Notes under the pieces: model-generated | Databases searched by the model: none | What the model saw: the letters and a program-made list of their open reading frames with translations, nothing else | Told to the model about the DNA's origin: nothing | Shown here: positions 38,753-47,289 of the stretch, piece by piece | Layout: every line of letters starts with the position of its first letter | Numbering within the stretch: the stretch's first letter is position 1 | From: Marinomonas sargassi | Lineage (GTDB): Bacteria; Pseudomonadota; Gammaproteobacteria; Pseudomonadales; Marinomonadaceae | Direction: 5' to 3' | NCBI RefSeq assembly: GCF_025716875.1 | Contig: NZ_JAOVZB010000002.1 | Span: 62,001 to 126,000 of the forward strand | DNA: 64,000 bases | Made by a program: the position numbers and the translations under genes

Positions 38753-40744
38753 TTGAGGAAAGATAACATCGTAACTCTCCCTTCTAAAAAATCGCAACGA
38801 CTACATAAAGATGCTTTGTGCTTGCTACATGGCAACAGTAATGGCGGCTTAATCGTTACTTTAATATTAAGTTTGGCCTTAGTTTTCGGTTTCCCTGATA
38901 ATCCTTATCAACACGAAAAGCTATATTGGCTGGGAGCTATGTGCGTAATATTTTTATTACGCTTCATGGATATGTTGCTATGGAAGCGTACTCAAAACGA
39001 TAAAAACTATGACGTCAGCTACCCTCTATACCGATTTCTAGCCACAAGATATGCAACCGCAATAGGATTTAGTGCTTACTTTGTTATTTTCTTCTACACC
39101 ATGGAGATAATTGAATTTTCGTATACCATGACTATTATGTCAGCAATGGCAGGGGGTGGGGCTTCTATATTTTCAGCAAACAGAGGTCTTGCCTACAGCT
39201 TTGCAGCCATACTCCTTACCCCGGCTTCTATAATGGGTCTGTTAGCCCCTTTTGGATATCAAAATATTTTAGGTATGCTGGGAATTCTTTTTGTCATCAT
39301 TATATTTTTCTCAGCTCGCTCTTCTTATAAATTCACCACTGAGTCTATTCTGATTAAAAATCAGCACGCTGACTTATTATCCCAAATGGCACTTAAGAAC
39401 CAAGAAATAGTTGAAATCAATTCAAACCTTGAGGAAAAAGTGAAAAGCAGAACGGAAGAAATTCTCAAACTTTCTAATATTGATCCCTTAACAGGGTTAT
39501 ATAATCGCAATGCTTTTTCCAATCACCTTAAAGAACTAATACTATCCTGCGAATCTCAAAACAAACCACTAGCCGTTTTGTTTGTCGATTTAGATGGTTT
39601 TAAAGCCATTAATGATACTTATAATCACTCAATTGGAGATTTTGTTCTGCAAGAAACAGCGCAAAGACTATGCTCGCAGGCAAAAGGTCACAGCTTAAGT
39701 CGCTGGGGAGGCGATGAGTTTTTAATCGCTTTAGAAGGAACGAATGTAGATAAGGCATATGAGTTTGGTAAACAGCTGATCACATTATTATCTAAACCTA
39801 TCAAACTTGAACATAACCAGCTGTCCATTGGTGCAACTATTGGTATTGCTATGTACCCAGAACACAGTTCCGACAGCACACAGTTAATAGCGCTAGCTGA
39901 CACAGCAATGTATGTAAAAAAACAAACTACAAAGTCTGAAGTTTGTGTGTTCAGTCAACACATGCAAGAAAACTTACTAAGACACATAGAACTAAAAGAA
40001 GGGCTGACCAAAGCAATAGAAAGAAACGAACTGCACATGGCCTTTCAGCCTGTTATAAATAGCTCTACTGGAAATGTAAGTTTTTGCGAGGCTTTATTAC
40101 GCTGGACTTTAAATGGAAAATCAGTATCTCCCGTTGAGTTTATTCCTGCCGCAGAGCAACACGGCATGATTCACCCTATTGGCTCTTGGGTTCTTCACAA
40201 GGCTTGTGAACTCGCGGCAAACTGGCATTTTGATTCATCTGTTGCCCTTTCAGTTAATGTATCTGTTGCACAAATAATGCGCGGCGAACTGAAAGCGACA
40301 GTGAAAAGCGCATTGCAAGAATCGGGCTTTCCAGCCCAACAACTACATCTTGAAATTACAGAATCCATATTTGCAGAAGACATCAATTTCGTCTTAGAAC
40401 AAATACAAGCATTACAATCTCTAGGGGTTAAAATTTCCGTTGATGACTTTGGCACAGGATTCTCGTCCCTCGCTCTGCTTCAATCCCTTTCCGCCGACAT
40501 AGTAAAAATAGACAAGAGCTTTATTCAATCTATAGAGCAAGGTGGAAAGCCAATTATTCAAGCCATGCAATATATGGCAAATGAATTGGGTTACCATGTT
40601 GTCGCTGAAGGAGTAGAAACTCATGAGCAAGCGCGGGTACTTTCAGAAATGGGCATAAGTTGCCTACAAGGCTTCTATTTTAGCAAGCCGATGAAAACAA
40701 AAGAATTAGCAGACTGGCATAAGTGTTTTATTGGTGAAGAGTAG
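38753..40744 (+). CDS. Membrane GGDEF-EAL protein, both motifs intact
   Basis: A c-di-GMP enzyme of about 660 residues. Five or six membrane spans (first about 190 residues) are followed by a short coiled coil (EIVEINSNLEEKVKSRTEEIL), GGDEF with an intact RWGGDEF, and EAL with CEALLRW, EITES, DDFGTGFSS, KID and AEGVE. Both activities are possible. The start is uncertain: the frame is open from a TTG at 38627 with poor coding character, I list TTG at 38753, and GAGG at 38755 is ideally spaced from a near-cognate ATC at 38768. Confidence 0.85.
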   Translation: MRKDNIVTLPSKKSQRLHKDALCLLHGNSNGGLIVTLILSLALVFGFPDNPYQHEKLYWLGAMCVIFLLRFMDMLLWKRTQNDKNYDVSYPLYRFLATRYATAIGFSAYFVIFFYTMEIIEFSYTMTIMSAMAGGGASIFSANRGLAYSFAAILLTPASIMGLLAPFGYQNILGMLGILFVIIIFFSARSSYKFTTESILIKNQHADLLSQMALKNQEIVEINSNLEEKVKSRTEEILKLSNIDPLTGLYNRNAFSNHLKELILSCESQNKPLAVLFVDLDGFKAINDTYNHSIGDFVLQETAQRLCSQAKGHSLSRWGGDEFLIALEGTNVDKAYEFGKQLITLLSKPIKLEHNQLSIGATIGIAMYPEHSSDSTQLIALADTAMYVKKQTTKSEVCVFSQHMQENLLRHIELKEGLTKAIERNELHMAFQPVINSSTGNVSFCEALLRWTLNGKSVSPVEFIPAAEQHGMIHPIGSWVLHKACELAANWHFDSSVALSVNVSVAQIMRGELKATVKSALQESGFPAQQLHLEITESIFAEDINFVLEQIQALQSLGVKISVDDFGTGFSSLALLQSLSADIVKIDKSFIQSIEQGGKPIIQAMQYMANELGYHVVAEGVETHEQARVLSEMGISCLQGFYFSKPMKTKELADWHKCFIGEE

Positions 40745-40750
40745 CCTCAA

Positions 40751-41152
40751 CTAGCAACTAAATTCTTGCAGTGCAGATAAAGCTTCTTCTGCCTTATTAG
40801 CTTGTATAAAAATATGGTCATGATAATAAGCCGCAATTACATTCGCGCTGATTCCCTTTGAGGTTAACTTGCTCGCTACAGCGGCGGTTAGACCAACAGC
40901 CTCTAAACTGGAATGCACGGTTAAGGTAATCTGTTTAAATACGCCATCAAAAACCAAACCAACTTTCTCCGCCTTAGACTTTTCTAGAACCAGTGTTAAA
41001 CCTTCAGTTTCCATAAAAGTCGCTACCGGCTCCAGCCTAATATAATCAGCTAGATCCCCCGACACAGAACAAAAAACAAATTCTGAGTCCAACAACTTAG
41101 GGCTCATTGAGCTCAATAGTTCATCCAACTCTGTAATACCTGCCATGTTCAA
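40751..41152 (-). CDS. ACT domain-containing protein
   Basis: A 133-residue protein with two tandem ACT-like halves (FVFCSVSGDLADYIRLEPVATFMETEGLTLVL and FKQITLTVHSSLEAVGLTAAVASKL...IAAYYHDHIFI). Such stand-alone ACT_3/ACT_7 proteins probably bind an amino acid and act as regulators; the partner is unknown. Its ATG overlaps the stop of the membrane-protein gene by 4 bp, so expression is coupled. It converges on the GGDEF-EAL gene. Confidence 0.82.
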   Translation of the reverse strand: MNMAGITELDELLSSMSPKLLDSEFVFCSVSGDLADYIRLEPVATFMETEGLTLVLEKSKAEKVGLVFDGVFKQITLTVHSSLEAVGLTAAVASKLTSKGISANVIAAYYHDHIFIQANKAEEALSALQEFSC

Positions 41153-41541
41153 ATTCCTAGTTCGTTACTAATCTTCGAATACCACCATATTAAAGGTACT
41201 AAAAGTATTAATTCAATCCCAACATTCAACCACTGTTTAGCCACTGATCCATCTAATACTATGCCAATAAGACGAGCAACCAATAAACCAACAAGAAGTG
41301 AAGAAAGGGTTGCCGAAAGTGTGAGCTGCCAAGGTGATATCTGGTAATGAAACTGTAGTAATATGCCAATACCAATAAACAACCCCCACCATATTCGTCT
41401 TTCTACCGCCTTAAATATATCACTAGGAACGGGCTTGTTACTTACTAGCTCTGGGGCTGCAGCTAAAACAAGACCAATAAGAATAAATACCGCGCCCACT
41501 AGTTTAAAAATCCATGTACTTTCCATCATACTAACTCCCAT
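41149..41541 (-). CDS. Four-span membrane protein, DUF4345-like
   Basis: A 130-residue protein with four hydrophobic segments (about 10-30, 48-67, 73-95 and 103-122). The spacing and the conserved Arg/Trp in VERRIWWGLFIGIG resemble DUF4345, a family of unknown function, but I am not certain. Starts five or six codons on are also possible. It is 10 bp downstream of the AraC gene and overlaps the ACT gene, so the three may form one transcript. Confidence 0.65.
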   Translation of the reverse strand: MGVSMMESTWIFKLVGAVFILIGLVLAAAPELVSNKPVPSDIFKAVERRIWWGLFIGIGILLQFHYQISPWQLTLSATLSSLLVGLLVARLIGIVLDGSVAKQWLNVGIELILLVPLIWWYSKISNELGI

Positions 41542-41550
41542 TTTAACCTT

Positions 41551-42444
41551 TCAATGGCTCTTTATATTTCGCCATTCTTTAGGCGATTGCCCATACATAC
41601 GTTTAAACTCTCGACTAAATTGAGAGGAGCTAACATAGCCAACCTCCTGCGCAGCAACATTCACATTCACACCACCAGCTATTTTCATAGCAGCCGTATT
41701 CAAGCGCATCGCTTTAACAAATTGGATGGGAGACATAGAAGTCGCCTCTTTAAATTTTCTGTGTAGAGCCGCTCTACTCATACCAACCTGTAAAGCCATA
41801 TCTTCAATAGTGACACCTTCATCGAGACGTGAAGATAAATATTCAATCGACCTAGCAATTTCATTGCCTACTCCAAATGCCCTCCTCGCAGACTCTCCAG
41901 CTCCTCCTTTCATGATCGCATAATAGAGCTCTCGTAAACGCCCATCGCCAAGTACAGAGCTATCTGCTGAGCTTTCCGCTAGTTGCAACAAGCGGTATAA
42001 AGCATCCGTAAAGCCCTCGTCCCATGAGGACAGTGTTAAGCCCTGAGAAATAGAACGATGTTTTGGCATTTGAGTTCTTAGTTTTTGTGAGCTTCCAGCA
42101 CCTGAGGCCATTTCTATTGCCAACTCAGTCATTACTTTTGTATCTAAAGAGACCATCACCCCAAGTAATGGGTTATCAGGTGAAGCATTAGGGGTGCCCG
42201 CTTCGACAGGCATTGTCATGGAACAACACAAGTATTGCTGCTCGTCATAAATATAATGCTGCGCATCTAATATCGCCTCCTTAGAGCCACTAACAATAGC
42301 GACAATACAAGGCTCATAGACAGCAGGTGCACAACGAACGGAGTTGCTTACACGAAACAAAGAAACACCTTTAATTCCTATGCCCACCATGCCATCTTCA
42401 TCAACTTTACTTTCAATCAACTTTTTAATTTCTTGTTTGCTCAT
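41551..42444 (-). CDS. AraC family regulator (AraC_N type)
   Basis: A 297-residue regulator. The N-terminal sensor (CAPAVYEPCIVAIVSGSKEAIL, YLCCSMTMPVEAGTP) is of the AraC_N/PF06719 type that often controls a neighbouring oxidoreductase. The C-terminal pair of helix-turn-helices (IEDMALQVGMSRAALHRKFKEAT and VAAQEVGYVSSSQFSREFKRMYGQSP) is complete. It is divergent from the SDR gene with a 249-bp shared region holding a large palindrome, so it probably regulates that gene. Confidence 0.92.
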   Translation of the reverse strand: MSKQEIKKLIESKVDEDGMVGIGIKGVSLFRVSNSVRCAPAVYEPCIVAIVSGSKEAILDAQHYIYDEQQYLCCSMTMPVEAGTPNASPDNPLLGVMVSLDTKVMTELAIEMASGAGSSQKLRTQMPKHRSISQGLTLSSWDEGFTDALYRLLQLAESSADSSVLGDGRLRELYYAIMKGGAGESARRAFGVGNEIARSIEYLSSRLDEGVTIEDMALQVGMSRAALHRKFKEATSMSPIQFVKAMRLNTAAMKIAGGVNVNVAAQEVGYVSSSQFSREFKRMYGQSPKEWRNIKSH

Positions 42445-42618
42445 TTCCCTTACTCAGTTTCATAACACACATATTCAAACTAGCAGCAAAAACCGGCTCC
42501 CTCAACGAAGTGATACAAATAGGCATGTTTTAGAGAGTATATCGCCTAGTTATAAACATCACTGAGAGTAATATTCAGCTTACAAAATAAACAATTTTAC
42601 TCAATATCCATCGAGCAT

Positions 42619-42657
42619 TTACATGACGAAATAAGAATTCTTTATTTCGTCATGTAA
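42619..42657. promoter_or_regulatory. Large palindrome upstream of the SDR gene
   Basis: TTACATGACGAAATAA (42619-42634) is exactly repeated in inverted form at 42642-42657 around GAATTCT. With one bulged T the whole 39 bp is a near-perfect palindrome. It ends 37 bp before the SDR ATG and has no T-run after it, so an operator or a leader hairpin is more likely than a terminator. Confidence 0.7.
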
Positions 42658-42693
42658 TCCCAGCTCAGTAATAAATAACGATAGGAACGAAAC

Positions 42694-43644
42694 ATGACAA
42701 CATCGAACTCATTTGGCCCTCAAGGCTGGACACCAGAGCGCCTTAACTCTCTTACAGGTAAAACCTTCGTCATCACAGGCGCCAATACGGGTGCAGGATT
42801 TGAAGCATCTCGACTGCTCTTATCTAGAGGTGGACAAGTCATCATGCTTAACCGCAATGCCAGTAAATCCACTGTTGCTATAACGAAACTCAAAAAAGAG
42901 TTTGGTAATGGCGCAGATGTCAGCTTTATTCAAATGGATTTATCAGACCTTGCATCCGTCAGTAATGCAGCCGAGAAACTATTAACCAGCGTCCCTCAAA
43001 TAGACGCTCTTATGTGCAACGGCGCTATAGCCCAAATCGCCAAGCAAGAATTTACAGTAGACGGTTTTGAAAGCCAGTTAGGGGTAAACCACTACGGCCA
43101 CTTTCTTTTATGCGGCTTACTGTTTGAGCGAATAGAAGAGTCAAAAGGGCGTATTGTTGTGGTCGCCAGTGAAGGCCATAGAATGGGGCTAAGAACCATG
43201 CAATTTGATGATATGAACTGGGACAAAAACTACCACCCAAACAAAACCTACTGTCACAGTAAACTAGCACAAATGATGTTCGCCTACGAACTGCAGAAAA
43301 AAATCAAAGCAGCCAATAAAACCACTAAAGTCTATGTGTGCCACCCTGGAGCTTCGAGCACTTCGTTAATCAATGAAAAAGCCAGTATTCCGACAAGAAT
43401 CACATGGTCCTTAATGGTCAAGCTTGGCATGGTGCAAACAGCAGAACAGGGCTCTTATCCAGAAGTTATGTGCGCCACAGAAGATAACCTAAAAGAACTA
43501 GCCTATTACGGCCCATCAGGAAGGTGGAATTGGTCAGGGCCTGTTGCCGAATGTGAGCTTGAGTCATTCGTACTTGAGGAAAGTGTGTTGAGCAAACTAT
43601 GGACTTTATCTGAAAAGGAAACCTCCATACGCTGGCCCTTATAA
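42694..43644 (+). CDS. Short-chain dehydrogenase/reductase
   Basis: A 316-residue SDR enzyme. The nucleotide-binding motif is TGANTGAGFE (about residues 28-37), followed by DLSDLASV, CNGA in place of the usual NNAG, a Ser in VVVASEGHR, and the catalytic YCHSK (YxxxK). It resembles the retinol-dehydrogenase/protochlorophyllide-reductase-like branch. AGGA lies 7 nt ahead of the ATG. The divergent AraC gene probably controls it. The substrate is unknown. Confidence 0.9.
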   Translation: MTTSNSFGPQGWTPERLNSLTGKTFVITGANTGAGFEASRLLLSRGGQVIMLNRNASKSTVAITKLKKEFGNGADVSFIQMDLSDLASVSNAAEKLLTSVPQIDALMCNGAIAQIAKQEFTVDGFESQLGVNHYGHFLLCGLLFERIEESKGRIVVVASEGHRMGLRTMQFDDMNWDKNYHPNKTYCHSKLAQMMFAYELQKKIKAANKTTKVYVCHPGASSTSLINEKASIPTRITWSLMVKLGMVQTAEQGSYPEVMCATEDNLKELAYYGPSGRWNWSGPVAECELESFVLEESVLSKLWTLSEKETSIRWPL

Positions 43645-43695
43645 GCCAACAATACCGAAATAGCTATGCAATTCACTACCAACAAGGGCGCTATC

Positions 43696-44178
43696 ATGTC
43701 GATAAATATGCTATCTAGAATCTTACTTGCTTTATCCATACTTCCAATAGGAGCGCACGCTGCGCTCCATTTTGGCGCTGGGATAGCCAATTACGATGAT
43801 GAGTATTTTCACTATACAGACAAAGCTTACTATCAAAATTTCAGTATGGATTTAGGCTTATATTCCGATCTTGATAAATCCCATATGTTGTACATAGACG
43901 CCCATATTTATCGCCCCCTATCCAGCTCAGCAGCCCGCATAAAACCCATTGTTTACGCGGGTATTGGTGGTCTATTTGTGCAAGATACAGATAACTACAC
44001 CCATCAATATAGCTCAGAGGTATATGAAGAGAATTGGGGATTACGCTTCCCTATCGGCATTGAATGGATGACTTCGTCAATCGGATTGTATGCGGAAGCT
44101 GTGCCTACCTTAATCCTCTCCCCAAATACTGAATATGCCACAAGTACCACACTAGGTATCAGATATTATTTTTACTAA
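43696..44178 (+). CDS. Small outer-membrane beta-barrel-like protein
   Basis: A 160-residue secreted protein that I do not recognise. A signal peptide (MSINMLSRILLALSILPIGAHA) is followed by alternating amphipathic strands rich in Tyr and Gly, ending LGIRYYFY with the C-terminal aromatic typical of outer-membrane barrels. The start at 43696 is preferred to one ten codons upstream because AAGG lies 8 nt ahead and the signal peptide begins there. The patatin lipoprotein gene starts 18 bp downstream, so they probably work together. Confidence 0.78.
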   Translation: MSINMLSRILLALSILPIGAHAALHFGAGIANYDDEYFHYTDKAYYQNFSMDLGLYSDLDKSHMLYIDAHIYRPLSSSAARIKPIVYAGIGGLFVQDTDNYTHQYSSEVYEENWGLRFPIGIEWMTSSIGLYAEAVPTLILSPNTEYATSTTLGIRYYFY

Positions 44179-44196
44179 GAATAGAGAAAAACGCCA

Positions 44197-45099
44197 ATGC
44201 TAAATCTGAAAAAGCTATCCATCTTATTGACCTTGCTTTCATTGTTAACCCTTATGGGCTGCGCACAGCGCAATAGCTATCAAGAGCTTGAGTTGGTAAA
44301 GGAAGTTGACCTGCAACCCCAACAAATAAAAACTAAGTCATTAGCTATCGCTTTTGGTGGCGGCGGAATCAGGGGCTACATGCACCTAGGCGTGATAAAA
44401 GCACTGGAAGAAAACAATATTAAAGCAGATCTAGTAACAGGCTCTTCTGCAGGATCTGTTGCCGCAACACTGTATGCTTCTGGCAAGCCTTACCATGAAC
44501 TAGAAGAAATAATGAATGACTTCAGTGAATTTGACTTAATGGACTTCGTTTTATCTCGAAAAGGTTTGGTAAATGGTCAAAACTTAGCGGATTGGATTAA
44601 CCAATCCATCTCCCAGCAGAAACTCTCTGAGCTAGAGATCCCTGTAGGCATTACTGCTACAAATATGACAACTCTTGAATCTGTACTCATAACAGATGGC
44701 AATCCCGGCGAAGCCGTTCAAACCTCATCCTCTATTCCCGGGGCTTTTGTTCCTGTCGAACACAAAGAGAACCTCTTAGTCGATGGCGGCATTCTCAATG
44801 TAGTCCCTGTTTATTATGCCAAAACCATGGGAGCCGACATTGTTATTGGTGTCGATATCTATTGTGGTAATCAACCCGCGGCGGAAATTACGGCGTTGGG
44901 TATGCAGCTAGCTACCTTTAGATTGCTCGCTTGTAGGCACAGTGAAAAAGAAATTAACAGCGCAGACATTGTGGTAAGACCTACATATGAGCCAAAGGGC
45001 AGTGGAATTTTAAGCTCAAAAGAAGCCGGTATTCAGGCGGGATACGACGCTATGATGGCAAAAATGCCAGAGTTAATAGCGCTATTGAGAGAGCACTAG
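44197..45099 (+). CDS. Patatin-like phospholipase lipoprotein
   Basis: A 300-residue lipoprotein (lipobox LMGC, Cys22) with a patatin domain: the oxyanion motif GGGGIRG (about 54-60), the nucleophile elbow GSSAG with Ser84, and the DGG motif of the catalytic Asp in LLVDGGILNVVP. It should be a Ser/Asp lipid acyl hydrolase tethered to the outer membrane, related to RssA-type proteins. The neighbouring small barrel-like gene probably shares its transcript. Confidence 0.9.
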   Translation: MLNLKKLSILLTLLSLLTLMGCAQRNSYQELELVKEVDLQPQQIKTKSLAIAFGGGGIRGYMHLGVIKALEENNIKADLVTGSSAGSVAATLYASGKPYHELEEIMNDFSEFDLMDFVLSRKGLVNGQNLADWINQSISQQKLSELEIPVGITATNMTTLESVLITDGNPGEAVQTSSSIPGAFVPVEHKENLLVDGGILNVVPVYYAKTMGADIVIGVDIYCGNQPAAEITALGMQLATFRLLACRHSEKEINSADIVVRPTYEPKGSGILSSKEAGIQAGYDAMMAKMPELIALLREH

Positions 45100-45150
45100 G
45101 CCTTCTTGTGCAGGGAGCTTTCTTATCAATCTCAAGGCTCTTCTCTTGGC

Positions 45151-45184
45151 AGACTTTGACTATTTATTAAAATAGTCAAAGTCT
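45151..45184. terminator. Perfect 15-bp hairpin over the GFA stop codon
   Basis: AGACTTTGACTATTT (45151-45165) is exactly complementary to 45170-45184 around ATTA. It lies between the convergent patatin and GFA genes and includes the last GFA codons and stop. No T-run follows, so function as a terminator is uncertain. Confidence 0.55.
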
Positions 45185-45540
45185 AGGTTTAAACCGCCAT
45201 TTCCAATAGGAATGTCTTTAATCGTCAGTGGGTTAACCCCTTCAATACAAGCTATATTGATTCCATATTGCTGCGGGTTACTGCGTCTTTTATGATGAGT
45301 ATGAACTCCGCATTTACAACAAAAGTAATGCTCTGCCGTCATAGAATCAAACTGATATAAAGTTAAGAGCTCTTCCCCTTTGATGATAGATACGTTTTTA
45401 GTGGGAACACTCGCCATTACATAACCCTTGCGGCTACAAAGGGAACAGCCACAACGTCGAATATTTTCCAGCCCATTATCAAAATTGATTTTAAGTTCAA
45501 CTGAACCGCAATGACATACTGATTTCTTCGAATGACGCAT
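45160..45540 (-). CDS. GFA family (glutathione-dependent formaldehyde-activating-like) protein
   Basis: A 126-residue zinc protein of the GFA/CENP-V fold. The Cys clusters CHCGSVEL, RRCGCSLCSRKG and FCCKCGVHTHHKR are the conserved metal ligands. Despite the family name most members have no proven formaldehyde role, and the substrate here is unknown. A second GFA gene of a different subtype lies at 57972-58376. Confidence 0.85.
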   Translation of the reverse strand: MRHSKKSVCHCGSVELKINFDNGLENIRRCGCSLCSRKGYVMASVPTKNVSIIKGEELLTLYQFDSMTAEHYFCCKCGVHTHHKRRSNPQQYGINIACIEGVNPLTIKDIPIGNGGLNLDFDYFNK

Positions 45541-45608
45541 ACTTCCTCCAATGAAGTTAACACTGTCACAGTTTATAGAAAGAGGTTAACGAAATAAAAT
45601 TATGAGTT

Positions 45609-46088
45609 TCAAGATGCTCTTAACTCATCTCTTATTTCAGTGACCATTTGACAAAAGACATCCACAGGCAATGACTGCTGCTTGCTAGGGCTTTGCCCAT
45701 AGTCATGGATCAATCTCGTATTAGCCGTTGCTAACAATGCGTCTCGCGCCACTTTTGATTGGGAAAACTTAGCAAGCAAACCTTTTTTCACTAGGTCAAA
45801 ATGCATTTTAGAATGAAGTGGATACGAAACTCCACGCCACCAAATTTTTCCAGAAACAAAAATAGAAGCTGTTAGCTTCGAGCCTTTCTCCCATGCATCT
45901 TGCCCCTGTAGTCCGCAAAAAACCTTTTGCTCATTGGCGTCAGGTAGTTTTAGTGACTGAATAAAAGCTTCAGAACACGCGCAATGAATATCATCAATAA
46001 CAAAGGGAGTTTGGGCAAAGTTAGATAAGATATTTCCGGGCCATGGTGAATCACGAAACATATTTATCACGACATTTCCTTCCGACAT
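45609..46088 (-). CDS. NADAR (YbiA)-like protein
   Basis: A 159-residue protein whose layout resembles NADAR/YbiA-type proteins: ILSNFAQTPFVIDDIHCACSEAFIQSLKL, YPLHSKMHFDLVKKGLLAKFSQSKVARDALLATANTRLIHDYGQSP. In that superfamily the fold binds ADP-ribose-like molecules and some members are N-glycosidases acting on riboflavin intermediates or ADP-ribosyl groups. The match is by motif pattern and not strong. It sits last in a minus-strand row after a P-loop kinase and a GrpB gene. Confidence 0.6.
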   Translation of the reverse strand: MSEGNVVINMFRDSPWPGNILSNFAQTPFVIDDIHCACSEAFIQSLKLPDANEQKVFCGLQGQDAWEKGSKLTASIFVSGKIWWRGVSYPLHSKMHFDLVKKGLLAKFSQSKVARDALLATANTRLIHDYGQSPSKQQSLPVDVFCQMVTEIRDELRAS

Positions 46089-46176
46089 ATCTTTTACCTA
46101 ATATGTATTCGTCAGTACCACTATTAGAGTGACTAACTTAATTTTTATAAGGCTTTCATGCTTATTTCGAAGAAAG

Positions 46177-46677
46177 TCACCTAGCCAACTTTTCTAGTAA
46201 TTCAGCAAAGGAAGCTTGAATAGTTTGTCCCGCCGTATCTATGGTAATTATGTCCGTTTGCCATGGTTCATAATGACGGTTTTGTACCTGCTGCCAATTA
46301 GGAAGAGTCAAATTATTAATATCACTTTTACGACTACTCACCCTATCTTCATGCTCTTTTTTATCTGAACAACACACTTCAATATTAACGAACTTCACCC
46401 CAAGATTATCAGCAACGCTTTGCCATTCATGCCGTGATAAAGCAATAGTATTACATGAGTCTGCAATGCAGCTTATACCTAGTGCTAAGTTCTCTTCTAT
46501 AAGTCGGTAACTTAGTTGGTACCCTTCAGCTTCGACTTGCAATCCACAAAGGTCTTTTAGAGCCTGCTCAATAGTATCTACCCGCACATACATTGAACTT
46601 GTTTTACTTGCAAGCAGCTTAGCCAAGGTCGATTTGCCAGAAGCTGGGAGACCTGAAAAAATATATAGAATTGCCAA
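46177..46677 (-). CDS. P-loop kinase-like protein (AAA_33 type)
   Basis: A 166-residue small ATPase/kinase. Walker A is FSGLPASGKSTLAK (GLPASGKS) at residues 8-15, and a DTIEQAL segment and ADSCNTIALSRHEW region follow, as in zeta-toxin/polynucleotide-kinase-like phosphotransferases. The substrate is unknown. It is 26 bp after the GrpB gene, which suggests co-transcription. Confidence 0.78.
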   Translation of the reverse strand: MAILYIFSGLPASGKSTLAKLLASKTSSMYVRVDTIEQALKDLCGLQVEAEGYQLSYRLIEENLALGISCIADSCNTIALSRHEWQSVADNLGVKFVNIEVCCSDKKEHEDRVSSRKSDINNLTLPNWQQVQNRHYEPWQTDIITIDTAGQTIQASFAELLEKLAR

Positions 46678-46703
46678 CTTAAATTAACCCCGCTATTTAT
46701 GTA

Positions 46704-47255
46704 TCACCTTATCGGCATCTTCATTTGGCTCGTATAGAGGCACGCGTTTACCCACTCTATGGCTTTTTGCTCATGGTGCAAAACAAAGTCATCCTTACCA
46801 TCACAATACTTATCTATATCATTATTACATTCATGGGCTAGGCGAACTTTAAGTTCCTGATATGCCAACATCACCTCTGGATGAGCGATCAAATAGTCCC
46901 TAAAAGCAATATGCCTAGTGATATGTGGATCATCAATTTCAAACGCATGTATCTGATGAGTTCTATTATCCCCTCCTTTTCGATAATACCTACGCCTCTC
47001 GATGCCAAATTCCCCCATCACCTCGTACCCCAAACCTTGAAAAACCTCCGAGTTAGCATCAAGCTCTGTAAGGCTGGGCACTTCAAGGATGATGTCAATA
47101 ATGGGCTTAGCTGAAAGTCCAACCACAGAAGTGCTACCAATGTGATGCACTTGTGAGACCACACTCTTCAGCCCCAAAAGTAGCGCTTTCTTTTCCGATT
47201 CAAAAAGACTTGGCCACTGTGGACTATAAGGAACCACTTCTACTATCACTGACAA
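46704..47255 (-). CDS. GrpB family (predicted nucleotidyltransferase-fold) protein
   Basis: A 183-residue member of the GrpB/UPF0157 family: VEVVPYSPQWPSLFESEK, VHHIGSTSVVGLSAKPIIDI and the GGDNRTHQIHAFEIDDPHITRHIAFRDYL region. The family has a nucleotidyltransferase-like fold, sometimes fused to dephospho-CoA kinase; its activity is not settled. It begins the row GrpB-kinase-NADAR. Confidence 0.85.
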   Translation of the reverse strand: MSVIVEVVPYSPQWPSLFESEKKALLLGLKSVVSQVHHIGSTSVVGLSAKPIIDIILEVPSLTELDANSEVFQGLGYEVMGEFGIERRRYYRKGGDNRTHQIHAFEIDDPHITRHIAFRDYLIAHPEVMLAYQELKVRLAHECNNDIDKYCDGKDDFVLHHEQKAIEWVNACLYTSQMKMPIR

Positions 47256-47289
47256 CTCCCGATTAAATTAGTCATTTAGGTTAATGTTC

